Shown here one piece after another: positions 1-12,120 of a stretch of DNA of 64,000 nt. Position 1 is the first letter of the stretch, and every line of letters starts with the position of its first letter. The stretch is from Excoecaria cochinchinensis. Lineage: Eukaryota; Streptophyta; Magnoliopsida; Malpighiales; Euphorbiaceae. The position numbers and the translations under genes are program-made. Where the stretch lies: contig CANTUQ010000058.1 in NCBI GenBank assembly GCA_947683425.1, positions 17,361,501 through 17,425,500 on the forward strand, in the 5' to 3' direction. A model generated the notes under the pieces. The model did no database searches. It was not told where the DNA came from and saw nothing but the letters and a program-made list of their open reading frames with translations.

Positions 1-835
1 TTCAGGTATCTCCGTCGATCAGTATCTCCGTGGATGTGTCTCCGTCGATCTCTCTATTCGTCGCACCTTCTAGCTATCTCTTCCTCTCACCGACGTCTCA
101 TCAATCTATAAGTATATGTAGGTGAGGTCATATGTCGATCTCTCTTTATTTCTCTTTCTTTTGCTCACTAATCACATATTGGTCTCTTTCTTTCTCTCTC
201 TGTTTTTCATCACTTTCATTTTCACAAAATATACTTGTGAGATTAAGAGCGAAAAATATCCCGCTCAGCTTTTGGGGAACAAAAATAAACTAAAAAAATT
301 AATTTTCTTTTTTTGTGGCTTTTAGAGAACAAACAGAGAGGTTTGAAGTAAGTGGGAGTTAGGGGAAAAGTTGAAAGCAGAGACATTGAGGACCACAATG
401 GTCCATCATGTTAGAAGAATTGAGAACACAGGGCCACCACAATATGGTATGTAAACCCTAAAATTACAATATTTAAACTACTTTTTGGGTTGGATAACAT
501 AGCATTTGGGTATTCATGTAATTTCCGTAGTGATTAAACTATACTATTTGATGCTTTTGTGTAACGTTGGTTGCTGAAATATTTAGTAATTTGATGGCTT
601 ATTTTGTATTATTCTAAGCACTAACATATGTTGTTTCCCCTTTCGTGAGCATATAATGTTGGCTGTTAAACCCATTTTAATATGTCAACAACTGTTATTT
701 TAATAATAGATTAGGACAGTGCACATTGTTTGTTTTAATAAGTACATAAAATCTGTGGGTTTGGGAGTATTTATTGTATTTTTTATATAGATTATTTTTT
801 ATACAGATCCGCTTGATGATTATTTTACAGTTATT

Positions 836-2913
836 TTGCACTATAAAGGAGTTATCTGCATCGATGGCTATTATGGTGGTGAGGTTGTGTGGTTTGACTG
901 GTGTGATGTTGAGTCTGTTAGCCTTAGTGTAATAGATAGGTGGGTTAAAAGTTTATGTGGTGATGGATATGTCAGATATTTTTATAAGCCACCAAGATAT
1001 GTTTATAGGGGATCTTTAAGGCCACTAGATTGGGACAATGCTATTTATGAAATGGCTTTATGCATTGATAAGAAAAATAGAGAATTAGATGTGTATATAA
1101 ATCATTTCTCAGATAATACGCTTGAAGATTTGGAAGAAAATAGAACTCCTTATAGAAAATGTGGGGATGAGGATGTTGTAGTATCTGATGTAGTAGTTGA
1201 TGCTGGGACAGTAGATGTTGAAGTTGATGCTGATGAAATTAAAGGTAATAATGAAGAAAGGAAGGCGGGTAAGCATAATGAAAATGAAGTTTTTATTGAT
1301 GCTGATTATGATATATCAGCTAATGACAATGACTTTGAGGAGGCTTTAAATGGAAAAGGTGATATGGACAGCAATAGGGGAAGGACAAGTGGCAGTTCAT
1401 CAAGCCAACATACCCCTGAAATACATATACCTGAGGTGGATTCTAAAGAAGAATCTGAATATTGTGATTCTGATGAGCTGGATTTAGGAGTTGATAATGA
1501 TGATGAAGGAAATAAAAGGATGAAGTATCCAGAGTTTAATGAAGCGAAAAATATGGCCAACCCTATTATTCTCCATGGAATGAAGTTTAGTAATTTTGAA
1601 CAGTTCAAAAGAGCCTGCAGAAATTGGGGCATAAATAATAGGTGGGATTTGTGGTTTCCCACAAATGATAAGGCCAGGTGTATTTGAAATGTAAAGACCC
1701 AATTTGTGATTTTAGATTGTACTCTTCGAAGGTAAGCAAGTATGACCCGATTGTTCAGATTAAGACGTCCAATTTTTCACACACATGCTCTAAGATATTC
1801 AAGAGTAGGAATTTAACCTCTCAGTAGATCGCAGCCAAATATTATGACAAAATTAGAGTTGATCCTAGTTGGAGTTTGAAGGGAATTAAGAAGCAAGTTC
1901 AGGATTATTTGGGGTATACAATAACTAGGATGAAAGCATGGAGGGCAAAAGATATGGCTTTGAAGTGGATTTATGGGAATGAGAATTTGCAATACAGTGC
2001 GTTATTGAGATATCAAGCTGAATTGATGCAATCCAATCATGATACTACTGCATTCATTTGGAGGGAAGAAAGTAACTTTAAAGGGTTTTATGTATGTCTA
2101 GGGCCTTTAAAGAATGCATGGAAAGCTGGGTGTAGGCCAATTGTCAGTGTTGATGCATGCTGGCTGAAGGGCACATTTGGGGGTAATTTGTTGACTGCAG
2201 TGGGAATTAATCCAGATGATTGCATCTTCCCTATTGTATATACAGTCATTAATGGGCCTGAATCAATTGAGACATGAAATTGGTTTCTTTGTACATTGTC
2301 TTATGACCTGGATATAATAGACAGTGGGAGGATTTGTTGGATGTCTGACAGGCAGAAGGTATATTTATTTTTAAATTATTATATTTAAACTTTTTTGAAT
2401 ATAACATTATATTTAATGCACATTATTCTGTGATTGTTGCTTAATATTGTGGGGACTTATAAATGTTGTTCAAGATCTATTCCCCTCTTCTGAGTACCGA
2501 AATTGTGTCTGACATATGTATCAAAATTTTAGAGAGAAATTCAAGAGAAAAGCTTTGAAAGATATGATTTGGAATGCAGTTAGGGCGAGCAATGCACCTC
2601 AATTCAAGAAGGCAATGGACTGCATCAAAATAAGAAAATCCAGATGCATTTAATTGGTTAGAGCATCCAGATAGGCCTTACCATAGCTGGACAAGATCTT
2701 TATTCAAGACACAAACCAAATGCGATATGCTGTTGAACAACCTGTGTGATTGCTTTAATAGGTCAGTTATTGGGTTGTTGCTATTTGTTGTTCACTTCTA
2801 CATATATATATGTATATATACGATGGGAAGATTTGTTATTGGACTGATGCTATTTGTTGTTCACTTACATATATTGTTATATTGTTCTTGGGCCAATGGT
2901 TTTTGTTGTTCAC

Positions 2914-2967
<54 letters not shown>

Positions 2968-3179
2968 GGTGGGAAGATTTGTTATTGGGCTGATGCTATT
3001 TGTTATTCACTTACATATATTGCTTTATTATTCTTGGGCTGATGGTATTTGTTGTTCACTTTTAGTTATATATAGATATATATATTGTTATTGAGTTGTT
3101 GCTATTTGTTGTTCACTTCTACATACATACATACATATATATATATATATATTGTTGGGCTGATGCTATTTCATGCTCA

Positions 3180-3253
<74 letters not shown>

Positions 3254-4236
3254 GCCTGTACGGTATTTGTTGCATTCTATTATTTTTAGGCTGATATTAC
3301 TGCCTGTTTATTGGTTTATATGTAGTCTAATCAAATGTTTTGTTTAAATGTGCAACAACCGTAGCTGTATATATATATATTAGTGAACATAGGTGATTAA
3401 TATTTGTTTAAATGGCTCATGATGCTTAGTTATGACCAACAATTATTAGTTATGTTGTTTATATAAACCATGAAGGTACATTTTACAAGAGAGGGACATG
3501 CTTGTGATCACCATGTTAAAAATGATAAAATCCAAGTTGATGAAGAGAATGTATAATAAGAGTGAAATGATTAAAAATTATTCTGGTAGAATTTTCCCTA
3601 AGGTGAAAAATAAGTTTAAAAAAATTAGAGACTCTACTGCTTATTTTGAAGTTGAAAAATCTGGGGGGGGGGGAGGTTCAAGTGAATGGTCTTGGAGGGC
3701 CTTTTGTAGTAGATTTAGTTGAGATGATATGTACATGTAGGAGATGGGAGTTGACAGGGTTACCGTGTCCACATGCAACCGCTGGTATAATTGCAAATAA
3801 TAGTGACCCTTACTATTATGTGAGTGATTATTATAGTATAGACACATTTAAAAAAGTATACTCCCACTTCATTAATCCTACTAATCCTCAAGACCATTGG
3901 CCTAAAGCCACTGATGACACAATGGTCATCCCGCCGAAGTCTAAGAAAAAGAAAAGAGGGAGAAGACCTACATATAGGAGGAAGCAACCTGAGGAACTGG
4001 AGCAGATGAGGGCTAAGAAGAAGGTTCAAAGAGAAACTGTGAGACCAAATGAGGCTGCTGGAACACAAAAAATTAGTAAAAAAGGTAGTACTTCGAACAA
4101 GTGTAGGTTGTGTGGTCAGGTAGGCCATAATGCTAGAAGACATGGTGCAAAAAATAAGAGACCAAAAACAGAAGCTGAAACCCAACATGACCCACCTGTT
4201 GATCAAACACCAACGACACTAGCTGTACACAGGTAA
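836..4236 (+). pseudogene. MuDR/MULE transposase, degenerate
   Basis: This is the remains of a Mutator transposase, the DDE enzyme that cuts and pastes the element. The first part (836-1687) has the PB1-like N-terminal domain, an acidic linker and the start of the MuDR plant domain (motif near HGMKFSNFEQF). The catalytic domain follows at 1876-2277 with the first Asp in VDACWLKG, and a second acidic motif SDRQK lies near 2340-2360. A later exon-like piece is at about 2460-2630. The C-terminus (3646-4236) has a SWIM zinc finger (CTCRRW...CPHA) and a zinc knuckle CRLCGQVGHNARRH. Breaks are in-frame stops (for example about 2275 and near 2510), frame changes around 1690-1870, a repeat-filled intron at 2760-3260, and a run of about ten Gs at 3664-3673 that shifts the frame just before the SWIM domain. 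It cannot encode an active enzyme. Confidence 0.85.
2760..3260. repeat. minisatellite with (TA)n tracts
   Basis: Seven to eight imperfect copies of a 50-70 bp unit share the core TTGTTATTGGGCTGATGC followed by TATTTGTTGTTCACTT. They are separated by TA runs, the longest at about 2920-2966 and 3183-3247. Copies 2+3 and 4+5 repeat as a pair (same spacer, same GGTGGGAAGAT joint), so there is a higher-order dimer. The long tyrosine/isoleucine ORFs here come from the TA runs and are not genes. Confidence 0.9.
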
Positions 4237-4887
4237 TTAATATTTGCTTTAAAGTTATTTTTATATTTATTTTCCATTTCCAATCTAAATAACATCTTCA
4301 ATTTTAAATTTTTGCTGAAGGAAAATGTGTCTCAATTGACACCGTCAAGTTAAATTATTAAGAAGAAGAGAAGCCCGAGAAAACTTATTGTCAAAAGAGG
4401 AAAAGTAATTCCATCAAGGTATAAGGGCTAAAGTTCAACTCAAGATCAGAAGATCACTCAAGGATAAAAGCCAACATAAATATTCTGATTTGCTAATTTG
4501 TGAAATAATAGTGTTAGATAATTTTAATTTCGGATTTTGTAATGCACACCTATGTTTGTTAGGATCAAATACTGTGTTAGGCTTTTTGAGATGTAAAATT
4601 ATGACAGTTATGATGTTATATATATACTGGTTCAGTTTTATTCAACACATACTTTATATTTTATTCAGGTTATTTGACGCAATGAACTTCATAACTAGTG
4701 TTATTTGATGCAATGAAATTCAATTGGGTAACCCATACTTACAATAACACTTGCAAGGAAATTCTTTCTTTCAAACGAATAATGTCTTCGATTGACATAT
4801 ATGCCAAAATACAATTTATACTACATCAAACTACTCATATATTACATTGAGGACATCAAATTACTCATATCACGTCAAATTTCTCAA

Positions 4888-5365
4888 CTATATAAGAAAG
4901 ATTATAATGAAAAATATAAGAACAACAAAAATGCTCCAACAGATAGAGCACATACTGCATTTGACATGTATGCTATTATTGTTGGTGGCCAACTCCCTCA
5001 CCTTTTTGGTGGCCAACTCCATCTCCAATCTTACAATTTTTCTTAGCAAACCATTTATTATAGAATTTGTCCTATTACTTAATGGTTCATCATACCATCT
5101 AAAAAAATCACACCCGCCGTTACCTTATACAGAAGAAAACCCATATCAATATCAAGATGAATTGAAAACACAATTAAAGGAATATATAAATTACTCTTAC
5201 CTGATTAACATGGCATGTGAAAAACCTCCTCATTGGATTTGTTTCAGTTTTCAAAGTCTTCATTACGGCTTCAACTCTGCAACCACAATAAGGGTAAATA
5301 GTTTCTCTTCCTTCACTTGTACTAAAACGATTTTCAGTTCCTGATGAATAAGAATGAGAAGCCAT
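4888..5365 (-). pseudogene. GRF-type zinc-finger small membrane protein, passenger in the MULE
   Basis: Exon 1 (5365-5201) starts MASHSYSSG and has the GRF zinc-finger half CGCR...TNPMRRFFTCH. A donor CAG|GTAAGAG follows. Exon 2 (5123-4888) continues with the second half CDFFRWYDEP, a short coiled-coil-like stretch (LLRKIVRLEMELATKK) and a hydrophobic C-terminal helix (SIFVVLIFFIIIFLI) ending in TAG. This layout of GRF finger, coiled coil and tail anchor is typical of a large plant family of unknown role; GRF fingers bind nucleic acid in other proteins. The predicted join TATAAG|GTAACG is one base out of phase with exon 1, so the copy is either frameshifted or spliced in a way I cannot see. 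It lies between the transposase and the element end, in opposite orientation. Confidence 0.72.
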
Positions 5366-5618
5366 TGAAGAATATATTTAGATGAGGAAAACAATAAGAT
5401 GAAAACTTGATGAGATCGGGTAGGCAGAGAGCAGTCAACACGAAGATAAAGGAGAAAGGCGGCAGATCTGAGCATCGAAATTACGTCAACAACTAGGAAG
5501 CAACACGATCTGGAGATGGCCCAGGGGGCAGAGAGAGACAACACTTAACCATGAAGAAGAAGAAGTACATAGATTAAAACTCTGCATTTTTTACCTTCTT
5601 TTTATTTTAAAAAAAAAA

Positions 5619-5657
5619 ATTGCCACATCGGATCCATTCAGCATCCGACGTGGCAAT
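5619..5657. repeat. short hairpin near MULE right end
   Basis: The arms ATTGCCACATCGGAT and ATCCGACGTGGCAAT are complementary except for one position and are separated by about nine bases. The ACGTGG-type core recurs just downstream. It lies about 180 bp inside the inferred element end and could be a subterminal protein-binding or fold-back sequence. Confidence 0.7.
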
Positions 5658-5840
5658 TTATCCGACGTGGTGATGTTAATCGCCGTTTGTCCACGCGCCG
5701 ATGACCGGATCAGTTAAATCCCAGTCATTGTGACCATCCCGTTACAAAATAAAAGCTGAGTTATTTTTTCGATACAATCAAAGTTAAGTGACCACAGCGT
5801 TACAAACTCGAAAGTTTAGTTACCACCAATGAAATTAACC

Positions 5841-6510
5841 CAAGAACCAAAACACACAAAACAGGGTACTCCCAAACCTCTTGTAGTGGCTCAAAATCCA
5901 CTCCTCCAAGATCAAGCCTTCTCTTTTTCTTTCTCTTTTCTTTTGTCCGAAGCTTCTTGCAAGAACATACAAACCCAGCAAATCTCTTAACCCAAACCCA
6001 TAAATCCAAACACAATCCAAAACGAGAAGAAGAAGAAGAATACATAAAACCAAAACCAATCACTTACCTTATCAAAACACCAGGCCACTACAAATCCAAC
6101 TCAAACCTTGAAACACAACCCAAGAAGGACAGGTAGAGAGCAGAATTTGAGAAGAGAGAGGAGAGAACTGAAAAGAAAGGAAGAAGGAGGAGAATGGGAA
6201 GCTTTCACAGGAAGGAAACCAAAATCTGCTTCCTTCTCTCTCTCTTCCCTCTTCTTTAATAAATGCTCGCAACCACCTTGCTTAGGTGGCGAAAATCCAT
6301 TGGTCCAACCTTTAAAATCCTTAGCTTATTACTCTTTGGCCCATGGCAAACATCCCAATACTCACTTAAATAATTCTTTCTCTCTTAACTTAATTACTCT
6401 TCAATTAACTCCTTAATTAAATTAATCTTACACTTAACCAATTATAATAATACCCTTAGTTATGCAATTAATTTCATAAATTCTACTAGGGTACTCTTTG
6501 GGATGTTACA
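5841..6510 (-). mobile_element. Truncated LTR (start TGTAACATCCC), cut by the MULE
   Basis: Read on the minus strand, the block begins TGTAACATCCCAAAG at 6510, exactly where the LINE reverse transcriptase frame stops. It runs through an AT-rich region, a CT-rich leader-like stretch and a GT donor-like AAGGTAAGTG before meeting the MULE end near 5840. Start and composition resemble the solo LTR at 8369-11155, which starts TGTAATGACCC. The natural reading is an LTR inserted in the LINE and later split by the MULE; the remainder would lie left of the window. No internal protein is visible, so the family (probably Gypsy-like) is an inference. Confidence 0.55.
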
Positions 6511-9136
6511 ATCCTTGCCTTAATCCCCCCTTAGGAATAATTAAACCCACCATTTCCCCATTAATATTCACAAAATACTGCACAGATTGCACACACATCA
6601 TCATCCAACTGACCCATTGAGTACAAAAACCCAACCATGTTATTACTGCCTCCAAAAAATGCCATTTAACCCTATCGTATGCTTTGCTAATATTGATTTT
6701 AAGAGTAACATTCCCAGACTTACCTTTGTTTTGCCTCTTTATGAAATGAATAACTTCGAAGGCCACAATTATATTATCAATAATAGCACGTCCCAGCACA
6801 AAAGCAGATTGAGCAGAAGAAATAATATGAGGCAATAATTTTTTAAGACGATTAGCCAAAACTTTAGCAATGATTTTATAGAGAACATTATATAAAGAAA
6901 TTGGCCTTGGGTCTTTCATTGATACGAGGGAATCACACTTAGGAATTAATACAATAATGATTTTGTGAAGATCAAGAGAAAGCTCACAATTTTGAAGCCA
7001 TGTGATGCAAGACTGAAAAATATCATGCCTAATAAGATTCCAAAAACGGTGGAAAAATGCTGGATTAAAACCATCCGGGGTCTGACGCTTTGTCAGGATG
7101 CATTTGGAATACATCTCGGTGAAACTCATTAATCACAAATGGAGCGACTAGTGAAACATTATCCTCGCTAGACATACGTGGAGTCAAATAATATACATTA
7201 GTGAGCCCATTTGAAGAGATTACAGAAAATAAATTATTAAAATAATTCACAGCAACATCACAAATTTCGGCTTAATCCTCCACCCACAACCCAGCCTTAT
7301 TTTGTAGTCGTCTCACCCTATTAGCTTGTTTCTTAGTTGATGCCATGAAATGGAAAAATGCGTATTCAGATCCCCTCCTTGTAGCCAAAAATATTTGGCC
7401 CGTTGTTGCCAAAATTGTTCTTCATTTAGTAGCAAATCTGCCAATTTCACTCATAACCGAATAATCTTCATATTTGCATTAGAAATCGAAAAAGATAAAA
7501 GAAAATCCAGCTGACCTCAACACTGGCAAATATCCTTCTGAAAATATGTTGAAAAACTTTTACTCTAGCTAAATAATGCTGCTATACAAGCATAAAACTT
7601 CCCGAGCATCGGTAAGTCTCTCGCCTTCTGCCAATAATCTTTAACCACATCATACAACCCCGTCTTAGATAGCCAACTATTCTCAAATTTAAATCGCCGC
7701 CCACCATTTCTTTGTACCCTTTCCACTGTACTCAGCTCAATGGGACAGTGATTAGAGGCAACCGTCGTCAGAGTCTTCAGATGAGCTTGGGGAAAATAAT
7801 CCAACCACATACTTGAGACCATAGCCCAATCAAGTTTTTCAGCAACAAAAGCATCCGTTCCATGACTACATTCCCAAGTATAATGATTACCTTCAAGAAA
7901 AACATCATGTAACCCACATTATGCCACAGCCTCTCTGAAACTGCGTAAAAGCTACTAAGGGTGCTCAATTCCACCCACTTTCTCATCAACAGATAACAAA
8001 TCGTTGAAATCACCAATAACACACCAAGGTAATTGTGATTTCCCATGTAACTCTTGTAACATAGCCCAGGATTCTCTTCTACGACTACGATCAAGTAACC
8101 CATAATAGCCAGTACAATGCCACATCCCCTCGCCACGGGAACAAATTTTCATATTAATAAAATTTTGAGAATAACCAATCAAATGACATTGAATATCAGA
8201 ATTTCATAAAAAAGCAAAACTACCACCCCTACCTTCTCTATTAACATAGAAACAACCACTAAAACACAATTTATTTTTAACCTCTAATATTTTGTTTTCA
8301 TGCACCAACGTCTCCATTAAGAAAACAAAACTTGGCCTACTTCATTTAATAAGCTCATATAGAGCTCTTGTAATGACCCAGAATTCACCTTAGTAGTATT
8401 AAGTGTGATTAGAGTGATTAAGTAAGTTCAATTTAAGGTTTATAGTATTTGGACTAAAGTGTAATTGAGAATTAAGGACCCAATTGCACGAAAATAAAAT
8501 AGTTTAATGACTAAAGTGTAATTTTGCATAATTAGTGTTAAATGAGGATTAATTAAGTTAAGTAAGATTAATTAACTTTAATGAAAAGGTAGTGGAGTCC
8601 AAGTGTCACATTAAGAGCTTGCCACTTAGCATTGTATAGCTTGTAGCTTGACACCTAGGATTGTACATGCAATAAATAGAGTGAGTGGAGGCAGATTTGT
8701 CCCCATCCTTGCATGCATTGGCCGGCCCTCTCTCTCAAACTTCATTCTTGTTTCCTTTCTTTTCTTTCTTCTTCATTCTTTGCAAGTTTTTCATTGATTG
8801 AATCGCTATAGCTTGGATTGGTTTAAAGAGAATTAAGTGATAAATTTTAAAGGTAAGATTGAGTTTGGTTTCCTTCTCCTTTTTGATTTAGATTTTAGTT
8901 TATACCTCTAATTCTGTTATGCATGTGTGTGAATTATTGGTTTGAAAGTGGGAGAATCAAGTAGGAAAGCAAAAGGTAAAGAGAAAGTTACTTGAGTTGG
9001 TAAAGATTGAAGGAGATAGCATTCAAAGGTTTAGGATTTTCCTTAAATTCTTTATTAAATACATGATTAGCTAGTTGGGTGATTTATGGGTTTGAAGGGT
9101 TCAATGACGCTTTTATTGGTAAATTGTGTTTGAGAT

Positions 9137-9791
9137 TAGGGCTGTGCAAAATCGAACCGGAACCGAAAACCGAACCGAATGGATTTTGGTCCATTTGGTT
9201 CGGTTTCTTCAATTTTTGGTTTGTTCGGTTCTAAACCGAAATTAAATTTCGGTTATTTCGGTTCGGTTCTTAAAATTGTAAAACCAAAAGAACCGAACCG
9301 ACCGAAGTTTTTAAAATTCACCATTTTACTTTTATATATATATATATATAACCTAAATCTAAATATACACTATAGTTATATTTATTTACATATATGTTTT
9401 TTTTAATTGAAGTATATTAAATATATTATTAATAAGAACTTATATTGTATTTATTTTAAATATATTTTTTTAGTGTAATTTTGTTAATTTATTAGAAAAA
9501 TAATATGAAAAATTTATGTATAATTTTTTTAGTTATTTTAAATGGTTTTATTTTATTGAATATAAGTTAATTTAATTTATGGATGCATATAAGTTAAAAA
9601 TTTAAAAAAAAATCTATATTTGTGAAGAACCGATTGGACCGAACCGAACCGACCAAAATTATTTCGGTTTATTCGGTTTCGATTCAAAAAATTTCGGTCC
9701 GCGATTCGGTTCTAAAAATTCCTCAATTTCGGTTTTCGATTTGTTCGGTTCGGTCCAAAACCAAACCGAACCGACCATTTGCACACCCCTA
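9137..9791. mobile_element. Non-autonomous hAT-like element (655 bp)
   Basis: The ends TAGGGCTGTGCAAA and TTTGCACACCCCTA form a 14-bp inverted repeat with one mismatch. An exact 8-bp target duplication TTTGAGAT flanks it (9129-9136 and 9792-9799), as expected for hAT. The subterminal regions are arrays of AACCGAACCG-type words on both sides; the centre is AT-rich and codes for nothing. It sits inside the solo LTR, giving three levels of nesting. Confidence 0.88.
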
Positions 9792-10030
9792 TTTGAGATG
9801 GTATGGTTGTGTTGATGAAGTTTTGTAATAAATTAAAGTCATGCCATGTTGTGATTGTTTGTATGTTGGTTATGTTAGTTGTAAATTGTGCTATTAACAA
9901 ATTGCATGTAGGTGTTTATTTGATTGGAACCCTTGTTGGTTAAGTGGCGTCCTTGATGGGTTGAAAGTCATACTTATTGTAGTAGGAAAGTGCCTAAGTG
10001 AGGTTAGTGTAGAATGAGTTAAAACATGTA

Positions 10031-10215
10031 TTTCAGGCTCTGTCGCAAGTGCGGCAGAGTGCTCTGACTGGCAAATAGTGCTAGCTTGCGTTCTATCGTG
10101 AGCACGAGATTGAGCGCGAGTGTGATAGAAGCAAGTTGCATCTTCTGTCGCAGGCACGAGCATTATCGAGAGCATGACAGACGGTATAGTCAAGCTCTGT
10201 CGTGAGCGCGACAGT
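10031..10215. repeat. Degenerate GTCGYGAGCGCGACAG-type dyads in the LTR
   Basis: Words such as TCTGTCGCAAGTGCGGCAGAG, TCTATCGTGAGCACGAG and CTGTCGTGAGCGCGACAG recur four times, each partly palindromic. A second set of repeats (ATCCAGTGTTAATG, TATTTAGTGATT) lies at about 10395-10560. Both belong to the LTR-like insertion. I cannot assign a function. Confidence 0.6.
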
Positions 10216-11258
10216 GTTCAAGTGACAAATACCTATTAATTTGTCTTGCTTTGTGTGAATGTTGGTATGTGGTCTATGAATGTCTATGTATATGGTAATG
10301 ATAAATGTATATGTGTGAATATTAAGTGTATTAATTGTCTAGCCTGTAATCGAGTCGTGGATAGGTAGCATGCCTATAAGGGTTAGTGTCTGCAGCTGCC
10401 AGTGTTGGTACCTAATGGTATCCAGTGTTAATGTCGTTTGGTATTTAGTGATTTGAGATTTGTATATCTCCAGTGTTAATACTGTTTTTTTTCAGTATTT
10501 AGTGATTGGTACCCGAGTGGTATCCAGTGTTCCCATTATCCACTGCTGTATTGATTCAGGCTATATTAAGTCTATTATTTTATTGATTGCCTATAGTTTT
10601 GTGCTATATGTATTACGTGCCATGACATAGTAACAACGTAGAGTATATTGCATCGTTAATATGTAGTGAGGTTAATGATGTGGAAATATATTATTGAATA
10701 TTCCACTTAATGTTTATCTTATAGCATGTTATGTTATTATACGTAAATTTGTGACTTTCCCGTATTAGACTTTGTTCTATATGTATCCCCACTGAGCCAT
10801 AGCTCAACACGAGTGTTTATCTCCTATGTAGGTTTTTAGCTTGGAAGCTTCAATTTTTTAGAGGAACATCTGCTGGCCACTAGGAGAGGTCTTCAAGTCT
10901 TCTAGTAGGGTTTAAACTTTTGTAATGTAAAGTTTACGTTCCATTTTTGTATATCAAGAATTTATAAAATGTATTTTTTTATGAATTTTGTACAGTTAAA
11001 ATGTAAACTTATATTAGATAATATTAATGATGATTTTTGATATGGGATGTTTTAAGTTCACCTTTTTATTAGTTTGGGTAATTATTGTTAATGATTTGAT
11101 AGAGTTAGTGTCCGTAGCACTCTTGTATCCTTTTTAGGAGTATTTGGGCATTACAGCTCTAACTATCCGTGGCTTGCCAAGCCCACGGTAGTTCCAGCTA
11201 ACACCTATCATGGCTCTTGGCTGGCCTGGGAGGTAGGCTCAGCCATTGGTAAACTTCC

Positions 11259-12120
11259 TTATTCAATAGTCCATGTCGAGGTAAGAGAAGAAACCTCTAT
11301 AATCACGTCCATCAGTTGCCCATAATAGCTCACATCAACCACATGCCTTTTCTTTCTATCTTCAGCAATATTCAAACTTGCTTCCTCCAAGCCCACTTCT
11401 ACATTCTTATTTTCTTCAGTAAGAGCAGAGATCATAACATCTGGGCTGCTGGGATTAGGCCCAATAGTATTAGAAGAATAAGCTTCAATTGATCCACCTG
11501 TAAAAGAATAAAAAGGCGCATTTTGAAACAAACCAGCCACCTTTTTTGAAATTAAATCATGCAGCCCCTTATCCAAATCAACTAACTGTCCCTTACCCTT
11601 ATCTGCCAAATTTAAATTTGAATCACCCGATTCACCAGCTTGTGCATCCAACTGAATTTCTCCCACTTCCCGCAGCCACCGTTCACCGCCACTCGCATTT
11701 CCCATCCGCCGCATTGGAGCTCTCAGGTCCACGCTACAACCTCGAACTATATTAAACACAGCTAAATCAAATAGGCGAGGACAAAAACGTTCAACATGAC
11801 CGATGAGGCCACATATGAAACAAAAGGTAGGCACTTTTTCATATTTAAAAGAGACAACAAAATCTACACTGCCTTGACGTAACAACTTTTTTCTGCGCCT
11901 TAAAGGGATGCGAACATCAACCAATACTTTAATTCTCATATAGTTTCGCCATCCACTAGAGTTGTTTGTACTATCATAGTCTAAAAATGTACCAATATAA
12001 TTCCCCAATATGGGTTCCCACTGCAACAAACATATAGCCAACCGGCAAGTCATATACCTGAACCCAAAAGGGAACAAGAAATAGAGGAACATCTGTCACC
12101 ACATCGCCCTTATTCAACTG
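11259..12120 (-). pseudogene. LINE-1 ORF1 (DUF4283 / zinc-knuckle nucleic-acid binder), truncated
   Basis: Read leftwards from about 12120 the frame shows NKGDVVTDVPLYF, the end of a DUF4283 region, then RIKVLVDVRIPLRR and a CCHC knuckle CFICGLIGHVERFC (around 11820). A low-complexity tail runs to a stop at 11259. This is the chaperone-like ORF1 of plant L1 elements. The N-terminal half is missing and there is a frame change near 12060. Confidence 0.78.

Larger units (their letters stand above)
1..5840 (+). mobile_element. Mutator-like element (MULE), decayed, left end outside window
   Basis: The block holds a decayed MuDR-type transposase on + (836-4236), a GRF zinc-finger gene on - (4888-5365), and at the right a terminus-like region (about 5660-5840) with the 'fails-to-change, gene-free' look of plant MULE ends. 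It ends near 5838-5841, where the sequence switches to the body of an LTR read on the minus strand. The left terminal repeat and the 9-bp target duplication are not visible, so the left limit is unknown. Bases 1-835 are CT-rich then AT-rich and hold no recognisable gene; they may be element leader. The superfamily is clear from the transposase; the exact right end is inferred. Confidence 0.65.
8369..11155 (+). mobile_element. Solo-LTR-like insertion in LINE-1
   Basis: The insertion begins TGTAATGACCC and ends GGGCATTACA, so the ends are TG...CA with a perfect 7-bp inverted repeat (TGTAATG/CATTACA). It is flanked by the 5-bp duplication GCTCT at 8364-8368 and 11156-11160. Removing it rejoins LINE ORF2 in its endonuclease start. 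No gag or pol frame is present and no second LTR is seen, so it is best read as a solo LTR of about 2.1 kb once the hAT-like insert at 9137-9791 is subtracted. A CT-rich leader-like region lies at about 8720-8780. Gypsy origin is likely but not proven. Confidence 0.8.
6511..11211 (-). pseudogene. LINE-1 ORF2 (endonuclease-reverse transcriptase), broken
   Basis: ORF2 would start at the ATG at 11211 with the endonuclease motif SWNYRGLGKPR, and is interrupted by the LTR at 11155-8369. It resumes with FLMETLVHENK and the endonuclease motif CVIGDFNDLL (around 8000), then SNHCPIE (about 7750). The reverse transcriptase part (7129-6511) shows DGFNPAFF, LIPKCD, SAFVLGRAI and SKAYDRV and ends in KGGLRQG. 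The YADD block and the RNase H seen in LINE-2 are missing. Several frame changes separate the pieces. Confidence 0.8.

Noticed and set aside
2727..3347. Overlapping ORFs rich in Tyr and Ile on +
   Set aside because: They translate TA microsatellite and minisatellite DNA.
4847..5344. 165-aa ORF on +
   Set aside because: It is the antisense of the GRF zinc-finger exons and has no domain.
8369..11155. Complete LTR retrotransposon
   Set aside because: No gag/pol frame and no pair of direct repeats inside; the ends and duplication fit a solo LTR better.
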